Positions 14,679 to 21,016 of a stretch of DNA of 21,016 nucleotides are shown piece by piece. Position 1 is the stretch's first letter. Each line of letters starts with the position of its first letter. The notes beneath the pieces were generated by a model. That model did not search any database and had not been told where the DNA came from. It saw nothing but the letters and a program-made list of their open reading frames with translations. The position numbers and the translations under genes were made by a program. The stretch is from Rhodospirillales bacterium (lineage in GTDB: Bacteria; Pseudomonadota; Alphaproteobacteria; CACIAM-22H2), in NCBI GenBank assembly GCA_016195145.1, contig JACQAF010000009.1:1-21016 (forward strand), written 5' to 3'.

Positions 14679-15851
14679 CTAACCCAGGCGATCGTAGTAG
14701 GCCTGCAGGACCTCCACCACCTCCGGCCGGCTAAACTCGTGCGGAATGGTTTCATGCCGCGCGAACATCTCGCGCAGGCGGGTCCCCGAGATCGCCAGCC
14801 GGTCTTTCTCCTCGTGCGGGCAGGTTTTGCCGGTCGCCATGCCGTGGCATTTGTGGCAGTAGAAGGTGATATCGATCTTGAGCGGCTGGATTTCGAGGCT
14901 GCCCGGCGCCAGCGTGTCGAAGATGTGGTGGGCGTCGAACGGTCCGTAATAACTGCCGACCCCGGCATGGTCGCGCCCGACGATCAGATGCGAGCAGCCG
15001 AAATTTTGTCGGAACACCGCGTGGAGCAGGGCTTCGCGCGGTCCGGCGTAGCGCATCTCGATCGGATAGCCAGCCTGGACGATCGTGCCGGGCACGAAAT
15101 AGTTCCGCACCAGCGCATCGATCGCCTGGACCCGAACCTCGGCCGGAATGTCGCCGGATTTTAGGGCGCCAAGCACCTGGTGGATCAGCACCCCGTCGCA
15201 AATCTCGATGGCGATTTTCGCCAGATGCTCATGACTGCGGTGCATGGGATTGCGGGTCTGGAACGCCGCCACCTTGGACCAGCCCTTCTCCTGGAACATC
15301 GCCCGGGTCTCCGCCGGCCGGTAATAGAGACCCTTGTATGCTTCCGGGTAGTGCCCCTCGGAGAGCGCCCTGACGCTGCCGGCCAGATTGACCGGGCCCT
15401 GTTCCATCACCTTCTGCACGCCGGGATGGGCCGGATCGGTCGTGCGGTACACGCGCGAGCATTCCAGCTTCTTGTCGATCGTGTATTTTTCGCTGACCGT
15501 CAGGATGCCGAGGAGTTCGCCGTCCTCGCCGCCGACCAGCGCCACGTCCTCGCCGATCCCTATGCTGTTCGCCAGCTCCTGGCTGCAGGATAGCGTGATC
15601 GGGATCGGCCAGAACAGGCCGTTCGAGAGTTTCATGTCGACGCAGCAGCCGCGCCAATCCTGCTCCCCCATGAACCCGTCGAGCGGCGTGTAGGCGCCCA
15701 TCGCCAGCATGAACAGGTCGGAAACCTCGCGGGTCGAGAGCGGGACCCGCTTCAACTTCCCGGCGCGCTTGGCTTCTTCCGCGCGCTCGGTCGCGGGCAG
15801 CAGGAGCGGCTTCAGGGTCTTCGCGCCGTGCGGCGGAACAAGATTGGACAT
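14679..15851 (-). CDS. sat: Sulfate adenylyltransferase (ATP sulfurylase), bacterial/archaeal homo-oligomeric type
   Basis: This 390-residue enzyme interconverts ATP plus sulfate with APS plus pyrophosphate. Active-site blocks are QTRNPMHRSH (198-207; QxRNP and HxxH nucleotide motifs) and GRDHAGVGSYYG (from 292). A metal-type CHKCHG...CPH cluster (Cys332, Cys335, Cys344, His346) is typical of dissimilatory Sat. No APS kinase domain is fused, as expected for energy metabolism. The start MSNLVPPHGA at 15851 has GAGGAG ten bases upstream; longer frames add residues without family similarity. It lies upstream of aprMBA on the same strand, separated by 441 bases. With AprMBA it would run from APS to ATP and sulfate, giving substrate-level phosphorylation during sulfite oxidation. 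Assimilatory use cannot be excluded. Confidence 0.95.
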   Translation of the reverse strand: MSNLVPPHGAKTLKPLLLPATERAEEAKRAGKLKRVPLSTREVSDLFMLAMGAYTPLDGFMGEQDWRGCCVDMKLSNGLFWPIPITLSCSQELANSIGIGEDVALVGGEDGELLGILTVSEKYTIDKKLECSRVYRTTDPAHPGVQKVMEQGPVNLAGSVRALSEGHYPEAYKGLYYRPAETRAMFQEKGWSKVAAFQTRNPMHRSHEHLAKIAIEICDGVLIHQVLGALKSGDIPAEVRVQAIDALVRNYFVPGTIVQAGYPIEMRYAGPREALLHAVFRQNFGCSHLIVGRDHAGVGSYYGPFDAHHIFDTLAPGSLEIQPLKIDITFYCHKCHGMATGKTCPHEEKDRLAISGTRLREMFARHETIPHEFSRPEVVEVLQAYYDRLG

Positions 15852-16386
15852 ACGTATGGCACTCCTCGGTTCATGATTTTGATTGCGGCCCGGCATCGTC
15901 ACCGGTTCCGCGTATTGCCGCCAGCGTGTTAAGGCACACTTGAAAACGAGCCTCATTCCATTTCGGGATTGGGGTGGGGGTGCGGATCTCGTCCCGGAAC
16001 GGGTTCCCGATGCCACGCACGCACGCCGGATTGCCCTTACGGATCAGGAACACGCAGCCTTGATTCCCGGCGAAGGGCTGATCGTCATCGCCCCCGCCCT
16101 GTTTCGCCAGGCCCCCCAAAACATCGCTAAAGTCGGTTTGAGAATTGCATCAATGGCCGATCCGGCGCAACTACGGGCTTTCCGGGGCGACGCGGATCAT
16201 GGCCTCGGCAGCATGGATACGGAGGGCCGGGATGGACGAACCTCCGGTGTGCCGGTTGTTGCGCCTTCCTCCGTCTCGCATCCATCTGCCTCATGTTGCG
16301 AAAGCTCCGCAATCCTTCATAAAGTCTCTAGATGGACTCTAACCAGTCCGCGTGAGCCCAGATTATTCTGGGAATGAAGCGGGCTT
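15852..16386. other. Intergenic region between sat and the Ada-type gene
   Basis: Open frames exist on both strands, the longest on plus at 15883-16377 (164 codons), but none shows recognisable motifs or a convincing ribosome binding site. The sat leader lies at the left. Near the right end CCCAGA (16357-16362) and TCTGGG (16367-16372) form a small hairpin close to the adaA-like stop. A small unrecognised gene cannot be excluded. Confidence 0.4.
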
Positions 16387-16968
16387 TTAGGCCAGCTCAA
16401 CTGGAATCCGACGCCGGATCTCACTCGGCGACCTGCGGTAGACCTCTGAGAACACGGTGTTAAAGCGTCGGAGGCTCCTAAACCCAGCCCGCAGGGCCAC
16501 TTCTGTCATAGGTAAGTCAGTCTCGTCGAGCAGCCGCTTGGCGCGCTGCACCCGGGCGGTCTTTGCTACTTGTACCGGGCTCGCGCCCAAGTGACGGGTG
16601 AATAGTCTCGTGAGATGGCGCGCGCCAACTCCGACGCGCTCGGCCAAAGTTTCTACCGAGGTGTTCTCACCATCAAGCGCGCCGTCCCGCACGATCAGCC
16701 GGGCGGCTCGATCGACCGTCGCACGACTGCCCTTCCACGCGGCGCAGAACGGCGCAGTCTCTGGTCGGCACCGCAAGCACGGCCGAAACCCAGCCGTCTC
16801 TGCTGCCGCCGCACTGGGGAAGAATCGGACGTTCTCGGCGCGCGCCGGACGCACGGGGCAGACCGGGCGACAGTATATACCCGTGGTCCGCACGCCGGTG
16901 AAGAACCGCCCGTCATAGGCCGGCTCTCGCGCGATCCGCGCTCTCTCGCATTCGTCGTGGTCCAACAT
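16387..16968 (-). CDS. Ada-type methyl-phosphotriester-DNA transferase / AraC-family regulator (AdaA-like)
   Basis: This protein of 193 residues has two domains. The first is the Ada zinc domain, with DGRFFTGVRTTGIYCRPVCP and, later, FRPCLRCRPE; its four cysteines bind zinc, and the first is the methyl acceptor from DNA phosphotriesters. The second is an AraC-type HTH pair, with VETLAERVGVGARHLTRLF and MTEVALRAGFRSLRRFNTVF. It ends directly after the HTH (RRIPVELA), so neither an O6-methylguanine transferase nor an AlkA glycosylase domain is fused; this matches the short AdaA layout. ATG 16968 is favoured because AAGAGGA lies nine bases upstream; ATG 16989 adds seven residues. It is divergent from a GNAT gene. 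Expected role: sensing methylation damage and activating repair genes, which are not seen in this window. Confidence 0.88.
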   Translation of the reverse strand: MLDHDECERARIAREPAYDGRFFTGVRTTGIYCRPVCPVRPARAENVRFFPSAAAAETAGFRPCLRCRPETAPFCAAWKGSRATVDRAARLIVRDGALDGENTSVETLAERVGVGARHLTRLFTRHLGASPVQVAKTARVQRAKRLLDETDLPMTEVALRAGFRSLRRFNTVFSEVYRRSPSEIRRRIPVELA

Positions 16969-17089
16969 CCTTTGCTTTCCTCTTACCATCTGTTGCCAGA
17001 GGACGGAGTCCGAATCCGGCGAGCCTCAAGGACGCTTGGAGGGTACCACTACGTTGCCAAGACGATATCGAGTTCAAGAGAGAGTGGCG

Positions 17090-17815
17090 ATGGGCGGCGG
17101 CGAAGATCACCCCCTCGACAATGTTGTCTGGACGGCCCTGACAACCATGCACGCATCGATCGCGCTAGGAAGCGGTTTTGCGCGGCACTACCCGCGCGAT
17201 ATGGCTCCGTTTTCCGCAGTGGCGGCGCCGACGGCACGCGCCTACGCCGATCTCGCAGAGAGTCTGGGGCCCGAGATCGAGGCGCGTCTCTTTCGCCCGC
17301 GCGAGGAGCCCGCGCCTCCCGGCTGGGAGACACTGAGCGCTCGGCCGATTATCCAGATGATTGCCGACGCGCCAGGCCCTAGTAGCGGAAACGCACATGG
17401 AATCTCGATCGACCCACTCACGATCGATGCTGCGTCAGACATGCTCGCTTTGGCCGAGGCGGCGAAGCCGGGCCCCTTCTCGGCGCGCACGATGCTTCTT
17501 GGCAATTACGTCGGCGTTCGAGAATCAGTGAACGGCCGCCTGATTGCTATGGCGGGCGAACGGTTCCGGCTCCCCGGCTATGTCGAGTTGAGCGGGATTT
17601 GCGTCCATCCAGATGCGCGCGGGTGCGGTCTAGGCCGCACCCTCACCCAGCACTTGATGCAGAAGGCGTTCGACCGGAGAGAGGTGCCGTTCCTTCACGT
17701 ATTCCCCGACAACCCCGCCGCCGCCCTCTATGCGCGAGGCGGCTTCCGAGAAAGGGCGCGGCTCTGGGTGATATGGCGTCGTCCGGCTCCGATCATCAGG
17801 AGTGTCGGCGCATGA
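17090..17815 (+). CDS. GNAT-family N-acetyltransferase (FR47-like)
   Basis: This protein of 241 residues has a C-terminal GNAT fold. ELSGICVHPDARGCGLGRTLTQHLMQ contains the acetyl-CoA pyrophosphate-binding R-G-x-G-L-G loop. It is followed by VPFLHVFPDNPAAALYARGGFRERARLWV, the usual last strand-helix segment. The N-terminal half begins with HPLDNVVWTALTTMHASIA and resembles the leader domain found in FR47-like acetyltransferases. ATG 17090 is chosen because GAGAGAG precedes it; TTG 17036 would add 18 poorly conserved residues. The acyl acceptor is unknown. It is divergent from the Ada-type regulator and converges on the SulP gene. Confidence 0.82.
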   Translation: MGGGEDHPLDNVVWTALTTMHASIALGSGFARHYPRDMAPFSAVAAPTARAYADLAESLGPEIEARLFRPREEPAPPGWETLSARPIIQMIADAPGPSSGNAHGISIDPLTIDAASDMLALAEAAKPGPFSARTMLLGNYVGVRESVNGRLIAMAGERFRLPGYVELSGICVHPDARGCGLGRTLTQHLMQKAFDRREVPFLHVFPDNPAAALYARGGFRERARLWVIWRRPAPIIRSVGA

Positions 17816-18043
17816 TTCTCCGGCAGCCAATCTTCTTCGACCGGCGCGTCGTAAGCACCGCATTCGTCATCGCTATGTCTACCTAGGGGGACGGATTCTA
17901 TGGTCCGATAGTCTTCCTGCGGAGACTCCATGCCGGGCGTGGCTGGATTGATAACGTAAGCACCCCTGCGCGCTGCCAATGAGCAATGTCCGTTGACCGG
18001 CCGGGCATGTCTGGGTCGCCGGCGCAACGGGCGGGCGCATTTT

Positions 18044-19759
18044 TCAGGCCGTCAGTCCTCGCACCTTGACGAGCGCATCTTCGATCGACCGTTTATAGCT
18101 CAGGAGCGGAGGCTTCACGCCATGAGCCAGAAGCTCCCGGCGGACGTTATCAGACGTACCCGTGAGCACCACCACGACGCCGCGGCGTTTGGCCTTGTGC
18201 GCTAGTCCCTCGATCGTGTTCGCGGCGGTGGAATCGACGAACGGCACGGCGGAAAAGTCGATGATCAGCGCGCGATGGGTGTCCGCGATACGGTCGAGCA
18301 CCGAACCTATCGAAGCCGCCGCGCCGAAGAAGAACGCGCCGGATATCCGGTAAACGACCACGTTTGGATCCGTGGCGGCCCGCTCGTCATATGGCTCGCG
18401 GTCGCCGTTGGCGTTATCGGCCTTGTCCTCCGCCACCAGAGGCGAGTGCGTCTCTATCGCGGTGACCTTCGACATCCGGTGGATAAATAAAACCGAGCCG
18501 AGCGCGAAGCCGACAACGATGGCCTCGGTCAAGTCGCGGAAGATCGTCAGCAGGAAGGTCGCCATCAGCACGACCGCGTCGCTGCGCGAGGTCCGCAATA
18601 GCGTGGCGAAAGCATGTTTCTCGACCATGTTCCACGCAACGACCGCCAGAACGCCCGCCAGGCTGGCCAGGGGAATGAAACGCGCCAGCGGCGCGGCGAT
18701 CAGAATGAACAGCAGCAGGAATGCCGCATGGAGCATGCCCGCGATGGGTCCATGGGCGCTTGCCCGGACGTTCGCCGCGGTCCGGGCGATTGTCCCGGTA
18801 ACGCAGATCCCGCCGAACAGCCCCGAGGCGATGTTGGCGACCCCCTGAGCCACCAATTCACAGTTCGAGCGATGGCGCCGCCCGGTCATGCCGTCGGCCA
18901 CCACCGCGGAAAGCAGGGATTCGATCGAACCGAGCAGGGCGAACGCGACGGCGCTTGGCAATACCGCCTGGATTTTTGCCAGCGTGATATCGGGCAGCGC
19001 AGGCATCCGCAACGCGCCGGGGATGCCGTCGAATTTCGTTCCGATCGTCTCGACGGGAAGATCGAAGAGCGCCACCGCCGCTGTGGCCCCCGCCACGCCA
19101 ATCAGCATGTTCGGCCAGCGAGGACGAGCCTTCTTAATGCCGGCGATCGCGACGATCGTCGCCAGGGAAAGCCCTACCGTCGATGGGTTGAGCAACGACA
19201 GATCGTTCCAGAGGGCGGGCAGTTTCTCGAGCAACGGTCCGGGCTCTGGCCCGGCCGAGGTCAGCCCGAGCAATTCCTTGATCTGGCTGGCGAAGATGAT
19301 GACCGCGATGCCGGCGGTGAATCCGACCGTCACCGGATACGGAATGAACTTAATGTAGGTGCCAAGCCGGAGAAATCCGACCGCGACCAGGATGACGCCG
19401 GCAAGCATGGTGGCGAGAACGAGCCCGTCCATGCCGTGCGTCCGCACGGTCGCCGCCACCAGCACAATAAACGCGCCTGCCGGTCCGCCGATTTGGAACC
19501 GGCTGCCGCCCAGCGCCGAGACCAAGAAACCGCCGACGATGGCGGTGTAGAGGCCCTGCGCGGGCGAGGCGCCGGACGCGATGGCGATGGCCATCGAAAG
19601 CGGCAGGGCGATAATGGCGACCGTAAGGCCCGCAACAGCGTCCGACCGAAAATTCGCGAGGGTGTAACCCTCTTGCAAGATCGTCACCAGCTTCGGCGTG
19701 AACAGTTCAGCGAAGCTTGGGGTGGATGGTTGCGGTCGCGCGGTCATTCTTGTACTCAT
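18044..19759 (-). CDS. SulP-family anion transporter with C-terminal STAS domain
   Basis: This protein of about 571 residues has a transmembrane domain of some 12 hydrophobic segments, starting near FRSDAVAGLTVAIIALPLSMAIAIASG and including QIGGPAGAFIVLV and a GSIESLLSA motif, both hallmarks of SulP. A cytoplasmic STAS domain occupies about the last 110 residues (VVVYRISGAFFFGAA, then IIDFSAVPFVDSTAANTI; the DST serine is the usual regulatory position). Family members carry sulfate, bicarbonate or other anions, often coupled to H+ or Na+. Proximity to sat/apr suggests sulfate, but bicarbonate is equally compatible. ATG 19759 is chosen over a longer upstream start whose extra residues look nonconserved; ATG 19747 is also possible. 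It is convergent with the GNAT gene. Confidence 0.9.
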   Translation of the reverse strand: MSTRMTARPQPSTPSFAELFTPKLVTILQEGYTLANFRSDAVAGLTVAIIALPLSMAIAIASGASPAQGLYTAIVGGFLVSALGGSRFQIGGPAGAFIVLVAATVRTHGMDGLVLATMLAGVILVAVGFLRLGTYIKFIPYPVTVGFTAGIAVIIFASQIKELLGLTSAGPEPGPLLEKLPALWNDLSLLNPSTVGLSLATIVAIAGIKKARPRWPNMLIGVAGATAAVALFDLPVETIGTKFDGIPGALRMPALPDITLAKIQAVLPSAVAFALLGSIESLLSAVVADGMTGRRHRSNCELVAQGVANIASGLFGGICVTGTIARTAANVRASAHGPIAGMLHAAFLLLFILIAAPLARFIPLASLAGVLAVVAWNMVEKHAFATLLRTSRSDAVVLMATFLLTIFRDLTEAIVVGFALGSVLFIHRMSKVTAIETHSPLVAEDKADNANGDREPYDERAATDPNVVVYRISGAFFFGAAASIGSVLDRIADTHRALIIDFSAVPFVDSTAANTIEGLAHKAKRRGVVVVLTGTSDNVRRELLAHGVKPPLLSYKRSIEDALVKVRGLTA

Positions 19760-20080
19760 GATATTCGGCAGCCTTGCTGAAACGATGGAATCACCATAAT
19801 CGGCCAACGGCGGCGGTCGCTAGCTTGCGTCGATTCAGGCCGTCAATTCAATGGGCGCTCTTTCAGACGTCCCTGGAGGCTGCCAGATAGGGTCTGGGCA
19901 TTGCTGCTTGGCGTGGTCCGGGAGCAAGATGGCGGGCGCGTCTGTGACGACGCACCAGGCGGCCGGCGATTGAGGTTTCGAGCGTCTCGATTACGACGAC
20001 CGCAACCATGCGTCCCAGGGGCTGGAATTCAGGAGACGCCTGGATCTGCCGGGCAGGTTCGCGCACTGATGAGGGGTAGG
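19760..20080. other. Divergent intergenic region between sulP and lysE-like genes
   Basis: About 320 bases. Open frames on both strands (for example minus 19863-20066) show no recognisable domain, and no regulator gene of the usual LysE partners (ArgP, AsnC) is seen. A minus-strand TTGACG about 80 bases upstream of sulP could be part of its promoter, without a good -10. Confidence 0.4.
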
Positions 20081-20710
20081 ATGAATTGGAGTTTGTACGG
20101 ACTGTTTCTGATAACCGGCGTTGCTGCTGCTGCGGCGCCGGGGCCGAGCATCTTCTTCACTGTGTCGCAGACCCTGCGCTGGGGCACGCTGTCGATGCTG
20201 CCGATGGTCGCCGGCCTGATCGGCGCATCGGTGACATACGGCCTGCTGGTGTTGATCGGAGTCGGTGCGCTACTGGCTGCCTATCCGTTCGCCTTTCAGG
20301 TTATCCGATGGACGGGGGCAGCCTATCTGCTTTTTCTCGCTTATCAGCAATGGCGCAGCGCCGAGGTTGCCGCATCGTTCGATAATGGTGCGGCCCTGCG
20401 CCGGCGGACGGCGATCCAGGCCTATCTGGTCGGCCTGGCCAATCCGGGCATTGTTATTTTCTATTTGTTCTTCATTCCGCAGTTCGTCGACCCGGCTCTG
20501 CCGATCTTCCGGCAACTGACCGTCCTGGTCATCAGCCAGGTAATGGTCAAAACGACGGTGGTGTTGCTATATGTGATGTTCGCCGGCGTCATCCGCGCGG
20601 TTCTAGCGACGGAACGCTACGTCGTCGCGGTCAATCGCGGCGCGGCCGGGTTCATGGCCTTCGCCGCGATCGCGTTGATCATGACGGCGTTGCAGGCGGC
20701 CGGGCGATAG
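20081..20710 (+). CDS. LysE/RhtB-family amino acid exporter
   Basis: This 209-residue membrane protein has about six hydrophobic segments, the standard size for RhtB/LysE exporters. The N-terminus contains the family hallmark APGPSIFFTVSQTLRWG. FQVIRWTGAAYLLFLAYQQWRS and YLVGLANPGIVIFYLFFIPQFVDP follow, both characteristic. Members export amino acids such as lysine, threonine or homoserine lactone; no substrate can be fixed. The start ATG 20081 is preferred because GAGGGGTAGG sits just upstream and the hydrophobic first helix begins at once. ATG 20069 or longer starts add residues with no family similarity. It is convergent with the partial GST gene. Confidence 0.88.
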   Translation: MNWSLYGLFLITGVAAAAAPGPSIFFTVSQTLRWGTLSMLPMVAGLIGASVTYGLLVLIGVGALLAAYPFAFQVIRWTGAAYLLFLAYQQWRSAEVAASFDNGAALRRRTAIQAYLVGLANPGIVIFYLFFIPQFVDPALPIFRQLTVLVISQVMVKTTVVLLYVMFAGVIRAVLATERYVVAVNRGAAGFMAFAAIALIMTALQAAGR

Positions 20711-20757
20711 CCGGACGGAGCGTCTGCGACTGCTGTCGCGCGTCGCTGGTGCTGCCC

Positions 20758-21016
20758 TCAGCGCCAGTGCGGCGGATAAGTCTTCTCGTAGCCGGGCAAG
20801 GCCTGGATGCGCTGCCGCCACGCCTCGATACCCGGATAGGTCTTGGCGAAGGGCAGGAAGCCGAGATCGAGCGGCTTGACCGCGTCCTTGCCGGCCGCGC
20901 GCAGCAACACTTCGACGAAGGGATATGCGGCGACGTCGGCGGCGCTGATCCTGTCGCCGGCCAGCCACCCACCATTGGCGGCGAATTTTTCCAGCCCCTT
21001 CAATTCGGCGTGCACC
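20758..21016 (-). CDS. Glutathione S-transferase family protein, C-terminal part (runs off window)
   Basis: The last 86 or so codons of a gene whose start lies beyond the right edge. LKGLEKFAANGGWLAGDRISAADVAAYPFVEVLLRAAG is the helical GST C-terminal domain, with the family N-capping/ADV motif (G-D-x-I-S-A-A-D). KTYPGIEAWRQRIQALPGYEKTYPPHWR is the usual last segment with P-x-Y/L-x-W. The thioredoxin-like N-terminal domain is not in view, so class and catalytic residue cannot be judged. Plausible roles are glutathione conjugation or thiol transfer. The GTG-like codon at the edge is not a real start. Confidence 0.85.
   Translation of the reverse strand, partial: VHAELKGLEKFAANGGWLAGDRISAADVAAYPFVEVLLRAAGKDAVKPLDLGFLPFAKTYPGIEAWRQRIQALPGYEKTYPPHWR

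Noticed and set aside
15883..16377. Plus-strand frame of 164 codons between sat and the Ada-type gene
   Set aside because: No recognisable motif, weak start context, and it overlaps the sat leader; kept as an intergenic note only.
18000..18043. Possible terminator GCGC...GCGC followed by ATTTTTC after the GNAT gene
   Set aside because: The stem is only four pairs and overlaps the end of sulP; too weak to call.

Overview
The window reads as a GC-rich proteobacterial, most probably alphaproteobacterial, chromosome segment. The grounds are the GC-rich codon use of the core genes, a form II coxSLM-type molybdenum hydroxylase operon, a sat plus aprM-aprB-aprA set of the sulfur-oxidizer type, and SulP and LysE transporters. 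Assignment is by protein family recognition only. No rRNA, tRNA, CRISPR array or intact insertion sequence was seen.

Layout. (1) 1-431: an AT-richer, N-terminally truncated UbiA-family prenyltransferase remnant on the minus strand. (2) 611-5729, plus strand: an acyl-CoA dehydrogenase with an unusual Asp at the catalytic-base position, then coxS-coxL-coxM (small, large and medium subunits; AYRGAGR active-site loop, hence form II). (3) 5755-9586: a decayed mosaic. It holds a C-terminal remnant of an alpha/beta hydrolase, a hairpin array ending in a strong terminator, a truncated copy of the 5' end of a downstream cysH-like gene, an intact EamA transporter, its divergent LysR regulator cut off after the HTH region, a frameshifted and truncated SEC-C protein, and a small EthD-type gene. 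(4) 9587-11068, plus strand: a PAPS-reductase-like protein that has lost the cysteines needed for reductase chemistry, followed by a metallophosphoesterase. (5) 11100-15851, minus strand: sat, then aprM, aprB and aprA. (6) 16387-17815: a divergent pair, an Ada-type methyl-phosphotriester regulator and a GNAT acetyltransferase. (7) 18044-19759: a SulP anion transporter with a STAS domain. (8) 20081-21016: a LysE/RhtB exporter and the C-terminal part of a glutathione S-transferase running off the right edge.

How the genes may work together. AprBA can oxidise sulfite plus AMP to APS, with AprM passing electrons to the quinone pool. Sat then converts APS plus pyrophosphate to ATP and sulfate. The nearby SulP protein is a candidate route for sulfate or bicarbonate. 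This makes region 5 a compact energy-conserving sulfite oxidation module; the direction is inferred from AprM and from the absence of qmo or dsr genes in the window.

Most noteworthy points: the two similar C-rich-loop hairpins plus terminator at 6219-6369 (possible small RNA or palindromic repeat element); three 17-bp direct repeats laid over the aprM initiation region; a probable CTG start for aprA overlapping the aprB stop; the cysteine-less CysH paralogue with its partial duplicate 3 kb away; and the LysR/SEC-C gene-fragment junction.
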